Positions 20,990 through 32,639 of a stretch of DNA of 64,000 nt are shown here, piece after piece. The translations under genes and the position numbers were made by a program. Numbering within the stretch: position 1 is the first letter of the stretch; every line of letters begins with the position of its first letter. Below the pieces are notes generated by a model. The model saw nothing but the letters and a program-made list of their open reading frames with translations. It was not told where the DNA came from and ran no database searches. This DNA comes from Anastatus disparis (Eukaryota > Arthropoda > Insecta > Hymenoptera > Eupelmidae). The DNA is taken from NCBI GenBank assembly GCA_017163975.1, contig JAFFSR010000353.1, forward strand, positions 3,566,501 through 3,630,500, read 5' to 3'.

Positions 20990-22390
20990 CGCGACAGAAA
21001 TATGTTCTGCTTTGTTTGCGGGATATATGAAGTAAGCAAATTGCGCAGTAAAATGACTAATAAATGTAGAAGTATATCGTGAATGTTATAAGAGTGTACT
21101 TTCCAGTCAAGATGATACGTTTGCTCTAGATAGTATCTGCTGCTCTTGTTACAACATGCTGAGACGATGGAATAAAAAGAAAAACAATAAAGTTTCAAAG
21201 TACAGCTCACCAGTAATATGGTCTATTCCTGAATCACAAGAAGACTGCTACTTTTGCAATACAGCGATTGAGAGATTCAATGCGAAGACAAAATCAAAAA
21301 TATGTTACTCAATAGTGTCTTCTGTTGTACCAGCAAATATTTGGGAGTCCAATATTGAAAATATGGATACCAGCACTTCAATGAATGAAGCTTCAACGAG
21401 TATTGAAGCAACAGATACAGAAGAAATTGTAGTTAATGGAGAAGAACCTGAAGACAGCTGGGAACAAGGAGATGAAGATGAGGAATATATTCCAAAAGGG
21501 ACAAAACACAAACCGGTAAAACTATTTAATCAGGACAGTTTGAACGATTTTATCAGAAACATGTGTCTACCCAAAGATGTTTCTGAGTATATAGCTGCGG
21601 AGCTGAAAAGCCGTGGAATGCTAGAACAGAAAACAAAGTCAACTTTCTACAGAAATCGAGAGGAGACATTCTGCAAATACTTTAACAAAGATGAAGAGGG
21701 CAGTTTGGTATATTGTACGGATGTTAGTGGTTTGATGAATGAAATGAAGCAGGACTGTTATGTTCCTGAAGAATGGAGATTGTTTATAGACTCTTCAAAA
21801 CGGAGTCTCAAGGCAGTACTGCTTCACAATGGAAATGATTACGCAAGTCTGCCAATAGCACACTCGACGCGATAAAAAAAAGTTACGAAAATCTCCGATA
21901 TGTATTAGAGAAAATTCGTTATAATGAGCATAAGTGGCAAATTTGTGGTAATTTGAAAATTATAACGATCCTCCTAGGTCAACAATCAGGGTTTACAAAG
22001 TATCCGTGTTTCTTATGTTTGTGGGATAGTAGAGATCGCGCGAATCGTTACGAAAAAAGGTTTGGCAAGCAAGAGCAGGTCGCGAACCAGGAAATCACTA
22101 TATACTGAAACAGCCTTTAGTTGATTCATCAAAAGTATTACTTCCGCCTCTCCATATAAAACTCGGGTTAATAAAACAACTCCATTTCCTAGATTCTCAT
22201 GTTAGCTATTTTCCAGAGAATTAAGGCGATTACAGCGAAGAGCAAGGTGAGCGTTTCCATCAAGATCTGAAAGAAGTCGAACAGCGTTGGCGAGGAAAAT
22301 TGGACGTAAATATGATGGCAGACTACTGTTGGCTACTGAAAAGAGACACTGAAGATAACAGTAATTCGAAAAGGATTAGAAATTGACTAC
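20990..22390 (+). pseudogene. transposon-encoded protein, broken
   Basis: The frame opens near the ATG at 21002 with MFCFVCGIYEVSKLRSKMTN. A frameshift near 21080 leads to SICCSCYNMLRRW and EDCYFCNTAIERFNAKTKSK, a Cys-rich, probably zinc-binding N-terminus. An acidic linker (EEPEDSWEQGDEDEEY) is followed by LNDFIRNMCLPKDVSEYIAA, REETFCKYF and NGNDYASLPIAHST. A further break near 21872 precedes WQICGNLKIITILLGQQSGF and PCFLCLWDSRDRANRY, then HIKLGLIKQ joined directly to FLDSHVSYFPEN, ERFHQDLKEVEQRW and ADYCWLLKRD. Compared with the family and with 19985-20475, about 85 codons are missing at that junction. The protein cannot be made intact. Confidence 0.65.
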
Positions 22391-22639
22391 ATAGATCCTC
22401 TGAAAACAAAAGAGAACGTTACAAGCGAAAGAAGAATTAAGCAGTTTTCTCAACTGCAATATCCAGCGCTTCGATTAGAAGAGACTTGAGTCTCATAAAA
22501 CTACAAGAAAGATAAAAAGTAACCAAAATACCACGTCAAAATACATGCAAATGTGACCTAATAATGACGAAAAAACTGTTCTGGTATTTTTAATATTTTA
22601 CATGAATTGTGGCAAAACTGTGGGCGATGAGGTCAAACC

Positions 22640-22925
22640 GACCTCGGATTCGAATTCAGCGACCCGAAAAACATAAAGGTATAGCATTTTTCTGGGCATG
22701 AACCGTTTCTTCTCGATTTGACCTTGAACTGACCTTGACCCTGACGTAATAGGGTCAAACCGACCTTGGATTTGAACTCAGCGACCCGAAAAACATAAAG
22801 GTATAGCATTTTTCTGGGCATGAACCGTTTCTTCTCGATTTGACCTTGAACTGACCTTGACCCTGACGTGATGGGGTAAAACCGAACCCGGTTTCGAATT
22901 CAGCGACCCGAAAAACATACAGGTA
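22640..22925. repeat. 122-bp subterminal tandem repeat, 2.5 copies
   Basis: gcgacccgaaaaacataaag occurs near 22659 and 22781, and a variant near 22903. Each is followed by gtatagcatttttctgggca (first two) and ccttgaactgaccttgaccc. The left end of the transposon has a single related copy. Confidence 0.8.
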
Positions 22926-22976
22926 TGGTGGTCTGGTTCCGATGTCAGACCACTTGTTTTTGTTGTGTGCCGGTGT

Positions 22977-23274
22977 TATTATAAATTAGAATTCAATACC
23001 AGTTTTTTAAAGGCTGACACATAACAAAATTTCATATTAAATGTAATATTTTATATTGATACATACAATTTGATTCGATAAAAGGAAACTTATTTTATAA
23101 ACATATAGATAGTATTGTTTTATCAGCGATTAACAAATGATTGTTAAATTTAGTGCAACGAACAACATATCTATGATTTCAATTTTTAAAGTTCGAAAAA
23201 AAATTAAATACATATTTTATTTTGAAATACTATTGTGAAGGAAATTAGCAAATTTATATAAAATAATATAATAT
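22977..23274. other. AT-rich, no gene seen
   Basis: Lies between the transposon right end and the gag-like region. No signal is seen. Confidence 0.4.
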
Positions 23275-24700
23275 ATGAAAATGCAACCGAGCGACGTTAG
23301 GAGCGAGGTAAATTTTGCTAGTAACCTTATTAAAGATATAAATTTTATTCTTTTTCTACTATACATCATAGGGAGGAAGCCTCTCTTTAACTATTGCTTA
23401 CTAAACAATAGTGAAACACCTTCTTCCCTCCTTCGCAACTACCTGTCCGTCAAAATGTCTATAGTTATATTTCATTCGCCCTTGAAGGAATTTAGTCCTT
23501 CGAATGTACAGGAATCAGTAACAGAAGCGCCGCATACGCAAAATAATAGTAACGTCTTCCCGAAAAATTTAAACCCGGGTGAGGCGAGCGCGACGGGAGT
23601 TGGGGGTGGTACAATCGCACAAACAAGTACACAAAACTCGCCGGAAACTTAGACATTAAATATTACTAATAAATCCATACCCAACGCACGGGATAACGTA
23701 AATAGATCTCTCGCATTTAAGTTTAGGAACACATCATATTTCGATCAAAATAGATTTTTAATAACCAAAATGGCTAGCACATTCTACGAAAAAGTGGTAT
23801 CCAAAGAAGCCTATAAAAATCTGAAAGAAATTATGTTTAATAAAATAAAAAATTCACTCCTAGCTCATAATGAGCAATTACAGACGTTAAATAAGTAAAT
23901 AGAGTCTCTAAAGTCATTAATTTTACAAAGCCAACAAAACCAAAATTCAAATGATTTGAGTAACTTACATTTTCCAGAAACAGAGCAAAATAATTTTTCA
24001 AACTCGTTAAATTCAAATTTTACAAGCAACAATAACGCGTTAAAAGTAAAACAAAGCTTAAATTCTTAATTCTCCACAATTTTAATAAACAATCAAAGAC
24101 AAAACAGTTTTTCATCGGCCTCGACCTCTACTCATAAACAAACAGTATTTTTTTTCTAACAATACAATAAAAATTGAACCCTAAAACCTCTAATCCGCAA
24201 ACACAAATAAACGAACAAACATCTTCAGACTCTAATAATCCTATAACCTTGTGAACACATACAACAGATACACATAACATAAACATACTCTATCATAACA
24301 TTCAACCTTCAGTCTCGGCAAACATTAATTTCAAACCAATAAAGTTACCATTTTGGCAACACAATCCCGCAATGTAATTAGAAATGTACAAATATCAATT
24401 ATTCTTGCAAAATATAATCGATGATAATATAAAGTTTATTAACGTGATGCTGAACTTAAACAATAGTATTATAACAGATATATAGGTTAGTATTAAAATG
24501 TTTAGAGGCAATAATCGGTATGAAGGATTAAAAACATTTTAATAAAGAAATATATTCGGTCAGAAGACAGCAAACTACAAAAACTATTTAGAGGCTGTCA
24601 AATGGTCACGCGCAAGTCGTCGAAATATCTTAACGAATTAATTGGCTTAGCGGGAGAGCAAACGTCGCCTGGTTTAATCTGTGATGATAACACAGAGAGC
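23275..24700 (+). pseudogene. gypsy-like LTR retrotransposon gag, heavily decayed
   Basis: An N-terminal frame (PSNVQESVTEAPHTQNNSNV) ends at 23650. Further blocks follow in shifting frames: Gln/Asn/Ser-rich linkers, then KLPFWQHNPAM and LFLQNIIDDNIKFINVMLNL near 24340-24480, and KLFRGCQMVTRKSSKYLNEL IGLAGEQ near 24570-24660. The last two match the conserved gag core of gypsy-type elements (an F-W...P motif, then a basic segment before L..LAG). Several stops and frameshifts interrupt it. No protease, reverse transcriptase or integrase is seen downstream, so pol has been lost. Confidence 0.6.
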
Positions 24701-26138
24701 GAATTCTGGCTACCCCCACTCTCTTAGTATAATGACTCTGCACCTTGTGCATACGAAACACATGGCCCGGAGCCATCTCAAATTAAAAATCAGATTTTGC
24801 TACTAAGCCCTGTCTTATAACGCATCAAGTACAGATATATAGTATCAACTACACAGATGGGCCTTCGCCGGGAGGGAGAGGATCTCGCCAATAGCGTTCT
24901 CAGCGCTCAGATGACCTGCGTAGAGTCACTGAATCAAAATGACAGCACTGTTTCAAAACAACAGGTACAAATAGATACCCCACCTATTCCTTCTCCAAAT
25001 TAGATAAAAAGTTAGGTTTAGCGATCGAACGTTAATTAGGTGTGTACTTAAAACTTCGCACTCAACATCTAGTCTATGTAATAAACGCTTGTTGATCGCT
25101 TCACAAAAACATTTTAATTCTGCGTATCGATGATGATATTATTTTGTAATTGTGCAATGGCTGAAAAATCTGTTTATCTTATTTCTTATCATTTTTTGTT
25201 TTTTTCCAACCTTTATTAGCAAATTCATTTTTTCTTTTTTTAATTATGTTTTAAATAACATGCCATCTGTATGTGACAATTCTAACCACGGTTGGAAGAA
25301 ACGCAACCTTTCTTTTTGTTAGCAACAAATTGCTGAATGCATTTTAGTGCACCTCATTATTTTAGCCAATGCATAAATTTTCGCAATTATAGAATACTTG
25401 ATTGTAAAACAATACTTACATGCATAGTTAATTAAAATATCGTACAATGCATCTATATACAAATCAGTTATATACTGATGATTTGATTATAATTAAATTA
25501 CATTTTTAGCTTCTTCAGTGCGTTAAGAAACAAACAATGTACATACTAATATTTCCATTACAATTAAATTGCACTTTTAGCACCTTCAGTGCGTCAATAA
25601 ACAAACAATGTACATATTGAGACGTGATAAAAATGTTCTCATTAAAAACTGTAAATACACTGCGTAAAAAAGAATCCTTGCGGACTGCATGACTTCTTCT
25701 GTGCAATAAACATTTTTTTTTTCAAATTGTAAATAAAAAAATCTTGCTGTTGTAAATAGTCGAAAAGTTTCATTGTGATAAAACAAAATTATTATTGTAA
25801 AAAATATATATTGTAAATTAAAAAGTCAGCAATTTATCTGCGACTAACAAGTATTATTAAAAAACATTGTAATTGAGCGAACACTAACCCTGCGGTGATG
25901 TATGAGTGATTATGATGAATGACTGTAATGAATTTATCGTATGCGGAATGATCTCTTTTTAATCTTGTAAATACCTATTGTAAATTTTTTGGCATTAGTT
26001 GTGATCAGACGAATGTTAACCTCGAGTGTGATAAATAAACGTTATATCATAACGTGTGATAAATGAATGAGTGCAGTACAACACATTTCTTGTACTTCTA
26101 ATAAAAAGTAAAAATTACCCGCACAAAATTTTTTGTTT
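24701..26138. other. no gene recognised; replaces the expected pol region
   Basis: Lies between the gag relic and the LTR-like sequence. Only a short tandem duplication (25492-25620) stands out. No reverse transcriptase motifs are found in any frame by eye. Confidence 0.4.
25492..25620. repeat. tandem duplication, about 70-bp unit
   Basis: aattaaattacatttttagc...cttcagtgcgttaagaaacaaacaatgtacata at 25492 is repeated with a few changes at 25562. Confidence 0.75.
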
Positions 26139-26152
26139 AAAGGGAGAGTGAT

Positions 26153-26427
26153 GTGGGGACACATACATAATGTATGTATGAGTATGACGCTAAAAGCGCA
26201 CTTACACTAGTTAGCATATACATGAGTACGCCTCTGCGCAGGCGTCAAGTCAGACCGACGATAAGCAGCAAGTAAATCACTTACTTGTATTTGGTCTAGC
26301 TCCAACGGTCCTTGTGCTCAGTCACACTAATCGACTAATAAATATATAACATATCACTTATATATTTTGTCTTCTGTTATTTAGACTACTTTTTTTCTCT
26401 TTTTCTCATCCTGGGTGGCTACCACAG
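26153..26427 (+). mobile_element. putative LTR (3' LTR of the gypsy-like relic or solo)
   Basis: Preceded by a purine tract (aaagggagag, a polypurine-tract candidate) and starts TGTGGGGACACATACATAAT. It contains aataaatatataa (poly-A signal and TATA-like) and ends in CTACCACA, so the termini TGTGG/CCACA are inverted. No partner LTR or clear target duplication is seen, so the assignment is provisional. Confidence 0.4.
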
Positions 26428-26796
26428 GTTTGAATCTCGTTCGTTGTGGAGCGAGGGAAACACACGGTGATTTTTGTCTTTCATAATGAGTAAAAGAGAG
26501 AGAGAGAGACGAAGAAGCGCGACTCAAAGGCGTCACCACCACATTACACTTACTCGTAACGTTAATCCAATGAATTTTTTACTTGTTTAACTTTACGAAA
26601 GAAGAAATAAATAAACTAATAATTAAGTTTAAACATTATTATTCAGTATTAAATAAAATTCAACTATTCAAATTAGTAAAGTTGTAAAGTAAACTTTAGA
26701 AAATTATATGAGTATAAATAAGATATTTACTATCTCATATAGCATACATATAAGAAATATCTGTGCGCGGTAGTTAATTCCGAAAATAAATAGAAA
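26428..26796. other. no gene recognised
   Basis: Includes a short GA run (26495-26508). A putative start codon follows at 26797. Confidence 0.3.
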
Positions 26797-26937
26797 ATGA
26801 GTTCTCGCGCATACCCACCTAGCAGTCAGAATAATCTAGATAATCATCAACTGAGAGAGGATCAGTCGGCTCTGGAGCAAGTAGTGAGAGTAGCGGAGAT
26901 TCATTCTTATCTCAGCAGCAAAATAAAAGTTTTCCTT
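26797..26937 (+). CDS. candidate first exon, low complexity (Ser/Gln/Asn-rich)
   Basis: A true ATG in a favourable context (gaaaATGa) begins MSSRAYPPSSQNNLDNHQLR. In a second frame the downstream part reads GSVGSGASSESSGDSFLSQQ, typical of disordered N-termini of regulators, so there may be a one-base error near 26860. No donor site is convincing. No gene is recognised. It lies 23 kb upstream of the Ash1 exon on the same strand, but nothing links them. Confidence 0.2.
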
Positions 26938-27370
26938 AAATTCAGAATACTCACTAAACAGATTTCACTATACCTTTTTTTGTATTTTTTATTTGAGACA
27001 CGATAACTGAGCCGTTTTCTTTCATTTTTTTTGTTCTGTTCGGGATCAAGACAGTAAGGATAAAACGTGATTATATCCTTTATTTTTTTTTGTTATATTT
27101 TGTTTTATGGTCAGTTTGTGTTGCAAACAAAAACCGATAAGAAAAGAAAATCTTTCGCGAGTGATTTTGATAAATCTATTATAGGTATTTTTGTTTTCTT
27201 CATATCTAATCCTATGTATAAGACTGTTCTTTTTACACGATTACTAATACCAAATTGTATGAATTAAAATAGAGTCAGTGTTCTAACTCTTTCTACTAAC
27301 ACACTTAACCTATAAAGATATTTTTTGTTGTATTAAGTAAGGCCTTTGGCCGAGAAGACCCTAGTGGTAA

Positions 27371-27560
27371 TTCTATTTGTTAATAGAATCACTGCGAATT
27401 GTACAAAAGCCTGATGGTGATGGGTGGAAGAGAGTGCTGAAAAGCTACCCTTCCCTATAGATATCAAGTACGTTCATGTAGGTTACCGAACACCAGGGAC
27501 TAAGACTTATTTGAAGCATGTAGCTGCAAAGGTGGCTATCTACATTTTTTTCCGAATTCA
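27371..27560 (+). other. possible coding fragment, unassigned
   Basis: One frame reads IESLRIVQKPDGDGWKRVLK and then stops. An overlapping frame continues LPFPIDIKYVHVGYRTPGTK. The order (G-W-K-R, then a D-x-x-Y...G...P segment) faintly recalls methyl-CpG-binding/TAM domains, but spacing and key residues are poor. It may be chance or a decayed exon. Confidence 0.15.
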
Positions 27561-28864
27561 TTTTAATTGCATTTTCGTATACAGAACATTAAAACTTATC
27601 ATAAAAAAATCACATTGGACCAAAATACAGGTATAGTCTTTTTTTATGAGATGAAAAAATAGGATGTGCTGCAAAATACACAGATTTTTAAGTATAAGTA
27701 CAGCAGAAAATGTTCTTTTCTGTAAAAAAAATTTTTTTGGAGATAACTGCCTTTGCAGCTATACGCTTCATTTGTTTGTTTCAGGTCGCCTTTTGCAGAA
27801 TAGCCCTTGATACAAAAAGCAGAATGAGCATAACAAAAAAATAACAAAGAATCAAACAACAATCAAGAGTGGTTAACGCATAAAAAGAATTAATGAAAAA
27901 CAATTTTTTTATTATAGCAATAAATTTTGTTTCTTGATATCTCTTTAAAATAAATTTTATAGTCTTAAAGATAATTGGCCTTATTATTTTAATTATTAAA
28001 GTTTAACTATACTAAATTAATTAAAGATATTTATTGCTTTTTCTATGAAAATTAAAATTTATTGCTTATAAGTTTGATACTGATTTTTTCTTTTGTAAGA
28101 AGTTAAAGTAAATAGTTAAAGACTATATTGAAATTTACAATAAATTATGTATCCTTATTATCATAAATGAGTAAGATAAAAAGATGTCATATATGACCAG
28201 CTCAAAATAAAATATAGTGTTCTTTATTTCACAAACCATACTGTCTCAATTTTGTGTGAGTCTAAAAATAAATGTCATATTATTGCATGCAATTTTTCCT
28301 TTTGTCTAAATATATTTATATTATCTTTGAACATTTAACAATGTAACTGTTTTCTTTTGTGTAACTTCAAATAAAAGGACCCCATAGTCATCGCTGGGTT
28401 GTAAAGTCGGTGAATAACAATCTGATAGAGAAGACAAGATTGGTAGAAAATTATCGAAAGTTCTATTCCTGCTGCTTATTTCACATTAATTGAATTTATG
28501 ATAAAGCATCATTTTTTATTGAAGCCTTAAAAATATTAAAGTTACTAAATACATAGAATAAGCGTATTTTTAGACAAATACTTCTGCAATTTTTTGGCTT
28601 GAATTCCAATTTTAAACTAACATAAACTTGTAACAAATTAAAATAATTATTTTCAATTGAGTTTTATTACAAGCTTACAATCAAAGCTTTAAAATGAGAG
28701 GTTTAGTTATGATTCGTTAAGCGCTAGTGGTGCGCTGATTATTAACTATTTTAAACGAAAATAGCAATTTTTCCGGTTCTAATTGGCGGTTTTTTGTTTT
28801 GAAAGAATAAATTTTTGCTCGAAGAATGAATTTCTTTATTTTTTTATGAGAAATGTAAAAGTAT
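27561..28864. other. AT-rich, no gene seen
   Basis: No reading frame with protein-like composition and no repeat is recognised. Confidence 0.4.
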
Positions 28865-29289
28865 TTAAGAGACTAACGTATGCCGATACAGATATCCGTT
28901 TCCTCAGCTCTGATTAAAATTGATTTGTTATAAAACTCGGCTCTGATTAAAATTGATTAGTTACTGAAGTTAGAAAATAAGAGATGGTTCCAATTCGTAT
29001 AATAAATAGCAATATTTTCTCTGTTGAGAATAAATTAATCTCATTGCTTTGTTTTCTAGAAAAGTTAGAATAACTTGAAAATCTTATATTCTGCTTCTCA
29101 TCTCTAATTTTATAAGTTATTCCAACTCTTCTCGAAAACACAGCAATGAAATTAATCCATCTTTATTGAAGAATATTGATTTTTACCATACAAATCGAAA
29201 CCATCTTCATTTCTGCCTCAAGCTGCTAGTTTTTGCGAAAAAATAATTTTTTAATTAGAAAAGGACGGAGAGATACGGTGGACTATTAA
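28865..29289. mobile_element. TTAA-flanked foldback element, 425 bp
   Basis: Bounded by TTAAGAGACTAACGTATGCC and, on the right, gacggagagatacggtggac followed by atTTAA-type sequence (TTAA at 29286). The interior has the same paired blocks as 54486-54873 (gagaataaattaatctcatt and aatgaaattaatccatcttt). It belongs to the same family as 11313, 13961 and 54486. Confidence 0.6.
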
Positions 29290-30598
29290 AATAATTTCTG
29301 TATCTCTTTTAATTTTTCAGTTATAAGAATTTAAACAATCAAATTGTTCATAACAAATTTTTGACCATTCCCCCATCGATATTCGTAATCAGCGATCATA
29401 AATATATATAAAATGCTTTAGTGGACTTATCAGAATTGAAAAAGTAACGGTGGCCCACTGAGGGCCTATACTAAAATAGTTATAATTTATTACAAATTTC
29501 ATACTTGAATTCCTTGCCAAAAGGCACTCTAGATAAAAAAAACATAAAAATTGGTTGATTTAGAATCCGAGATATTGACAATTTTCGATCGCTCAGGTGC
29601 TTTCACTTGCATGATCAATTTCTGAGTAGAAGTGAAAATTTGTATCTCCTCTGTTACCTCCCACTCACTTTTCGTACGGCAGGTATGTATTTCTTGTGAG
29701 TTTTCTCTGACGGCGATTGGCGCAAGTTTTAAAATTGTTAACATGGAAAGTATTTGAGAAAATAAAGGTATATGTTAAAAATTGGGCCTCGTACCGTTAA
29801 TTGTTAATGAGCAAACAGGCTTCGACTTTGAGTAACTATATTTCGAGGAAAAATGAACCAATTTTAACTTTATTTTGTTTTTAAAGAAGTGTTTTGCAGA
29901 GTACTTTTAGCAAATAATTTTCAGCAAGAAAAAAATTTTTTTAAATTTCAAAAAATTCCCCTCCTAATTAACCGATTTTGATTTTTCAAAATGGGTTCGT
30001 AAATATGAATGCTCTTCTATACGTATGAAAATCGGCGACCAATAAAAGCTTGTATTTAGCAGTCAGCAAGATTTTTCAAATTTCCAGATTTTCTGGAGCG
30101 ATCTTGATTGCAAAATTATTGTGCAAAATCGAAAACAGATATTGTGTTCTAACTTGCGCCATTTTTTCGTGATAACTTAAAGTTCTACTATACACATTTT
30201 CGAAAGCATGAAATACTTTCTTCATTTCTTTACAGGCAATTTTCCAAAACGTCATTTCTTCACATTTTTTTTCACGAATTTTCATTCTTGTAGCGTGGAA
30301 ATTTTTTTTTTACGAACCGGAAAAACATATTTTGATAGGAAATTTTATTGCAAACAAATTCACCTACATTTACTTTTAATATAATTGTAATACGTATCGA
30401 GATATTCAAGCTAAGAGAAGAAAAAAAACGCTCAAAAAACTTAATTTTCTACTTAAATATTTATCCTGATTTTAGCTCCCATTTTTGAGCTGGCGCATAT
30501 TAAAATTCTCATTTGCAATAATATTTTAAAGACATTTCTATTAAAATTTGGGCTCCGACTCAAAAAAGCTATCCTAATACAGATTACGACCGGACTTA
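29290..30598. other. no gene seen
   Basis: Reading frames on the minus strand here lack protein-like composition or splice context. No repeats are recognised. Confidence 0.35.
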
Positions 30599-30668
30599 AT
30601 TTGCCTGAAGAATTGAAAGATGAAACTACAATAATTTGTAGTTTCATTTTTGAATTCTTCAGGCAAAT
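30599..30668. ncRNA. miRNA-precursor-like hairpin (candidate)
   Basis: Arms 30599-30630 (atttgcctgaagaattgaaa...) and 30637-30668 (...gaattcttcaggcaaat) pair over 32 bp with two mismatches and a 6-base loop, giving a stem-loop of 70 nt, the size of an insect pre-miRNA. The pairing is tighter than most animal pre-miRNAs, so a small foldback element or siRNA source is equally possible. No expression evidence is available. Confidence 0.3.
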
Positions 30669-32289
30669 GTTTCGAACATTTACCATCAAGAAGCGCGGTA
30701 GCGCCTCGACGCGATTGATAATACATCGATAATCACACGACCGATGTGACATGTTCTTAAAAACTATATTATATAATTCTAAATTATCAACGGGATTAGG
30801 TATTTTAGCTTATTTGTATTTATACACTATTTTAGGGGTTGTAAATTTATAATTACTTGCTAATTTTATCAGTATATGTGCATGAGGTAACCCGCGCTTT
30901 TGAAATCCAACAACACATACGTAAGTAACTACTAATCCAAAATAAATTTTTTTTTTTTTATTGAATTAATTACTCTTTTTTAAATGAAAGACTCACGCAC
31001 ATAACTCTAGACGATCAGAAGCCTGTTGTTTAAGATATAAAATTTTGTTAATTTCACGCCATTGAAGATTACAGGTCATCGTAATAAAAAGATCAGATTC
31101 ACCTGTAATATGAACGACTGATTTCGTATCTTGATAATTTTGCATCATTTACCCAGGAGAACCAAGAAAGGTTGACGGTAATATAACCATTTTATCAACT
31201 TGAGAATTCCTATCATCGAACGATCTATTCGTATAATCAATCAATCCTTGATAAGAAGCAGCTCACTTTTGTTTTTGATTTTTTTACAGTACTGAATTCT
31301 CGACCTTAACGTAATTATTATCTAACCGCTGTTGAGATTATCGGCGCTCATGTAAAACTGAATTAATTTTTTTCGCTCAAATACCAATATTATATTGAAT
31401 AAATGCATTTCGACTTCTTCGGTAGATTTTCTTTCATAATTTTCAATATTTTCATTATCATTATTATCATCGTTGCAGTCAACGAAATATCATCATTAAC
31501 ATTATTCTTTAAATTTAAATTCCAACCACATTGACATCTAATGAACTTAATACTTGTAAAGATTCTAAAATTTTATTACGAAAGGTTTATATGACTCAGG
31601 AATATGATTTACGCGCACGTGCTTATTGTATATACGATTTTTAAGAAATGTAATCGACCTTCAATACGCGTCCGCAACCCAGGCATTCCATAAATTTTTA
31701 TAGATGGTTTATGACGTTCCATTTTTCTCTCTCTCTCTCTCTCTTTCTCCTTTTCACTCACTTACTGATGTAATCCACTCCCACTCTCATTGCTTAATCA
31801 ATTTATATATTAAATAATAAATTTGAAAAAAAGAAAGTTAGACTGTAATATCCTGATGTCATGTCTTACGACATTAGCCATTCTTAGTAAAAAGGGATTT
31901 TTAACTGAAAATTATAAAAAATTATCTATTATTATTATTGAATTGTTGTAATTTAAGGTTATTTCGTAGTTGTTTATTCTAACATCTTAAGGGAAAAACG
32001 CTGCTAACTACTTTGGCGCAATGCTTTTCTATAGAGTTCATTGAGTTTGAGTAATTTGATTTTATTTTTCAAACTTAAATTTATATAATTATTAGAAATA
32101 TAAAAAAAACCAACGTGCTGTTAACAGTACCCCTAGGCGTAATGTGTAAACCTGTCAGACAAGCATAAAAAATTGTTTCTGCAATTCATTAATATGATTT
32201 TATTTCGTTTTTAATCGTATGTAATAAAAAATCATAGTTTTCAGTTGAATTTCTTCACGCCCTCATGCACAAATACAAAACTTGAACCA
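30669..32289. other. no gene seen; CT microsatellite at 31724-31744
   Basis: AT-rich sequence with a short CT run. No coding signal is recognised. Confidence 0.4.
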
Positions 32290-32600
32290 GATAATGGTAT
32301 TCAACATAATAATTGTAAAATGTAAAAAAAATAAAAAATTATTTTCAAAATTTTCAAAATGCTCAAAAATTAAAACTGCGCTAAAAAATCAGTTCTCAAA
32401 AATTTTCCTTTTTGTGGCAGCCGCAAATAATTTCCATACGAATTTCAAAACTAATTGATCAAATACCTTAAGTGAATTAGAAAAAAAAAATAAAACGTGA
32501 AAATTTTTTATCAATTTGTAAAATGGCTCTAAAATTACAACCGCGCTAAGAAAATCAGTTTTCAATAGCTTTCCTCCTAGTTAGGCAGAAACATCAATCA
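32290..32600 (-). repeat. about two units of the 162-bp satellite, reverse orientation
   Basis: aaactgcgctaaaaaatcag (32376) and caaccgcgctaagaaaatca (32541) are about 165 bp apart. Reversed, they read ctgattttcttagcgcggtt followed by gtaattttagagc, which is the core phrase of the array at 51000-52440. Confidence 0.65.
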
Positions 32601-32639
32601 CACTAAATTAGAGCTCATAGTGTTTATTGCTTTTTGTAA

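Larger units (their letters stand above)
19851..22976. mobile_element. 3.1-kb terminal-inverted-repeat DNA transposon, rearranged
   Basis: The left end ACACCGGCACACAAAAAAAT and the right end, which reads ACACCGGCACACAACAAAAA on the opposite strand, start inverted repeats of more than 100 bp. Both include tctgacatcggaaccagacc and catgtttttcgggtcgctga-like sequence. The right side carries extra 122-bp subterminal repeats. Inside are broken coding pieces of one arthropod transposon protein on both strands and a GC-rich foreign-looking block. The element is not autonomous as it stands. Confidence 0.75.

Noticed and set aside
26797..27006. N-terminal exon of Ash1
   Set aside because: Ser/Gly-rich sequence would suit many regulators, and no SET, AWS or bromodomain coding sequence is found between here and 50212.
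27424..27636. Frame resembling a methyl-CpG-binding domain
   Set aside because: The similarity is too weak and requires a frame change; it is listed only as an unassigned fragment.
30453..30752. Minus-strand frame of 99 residues
   Set aside because: It spans the hairpin at 30599-30668 and has no recognisable domain or splice sites.
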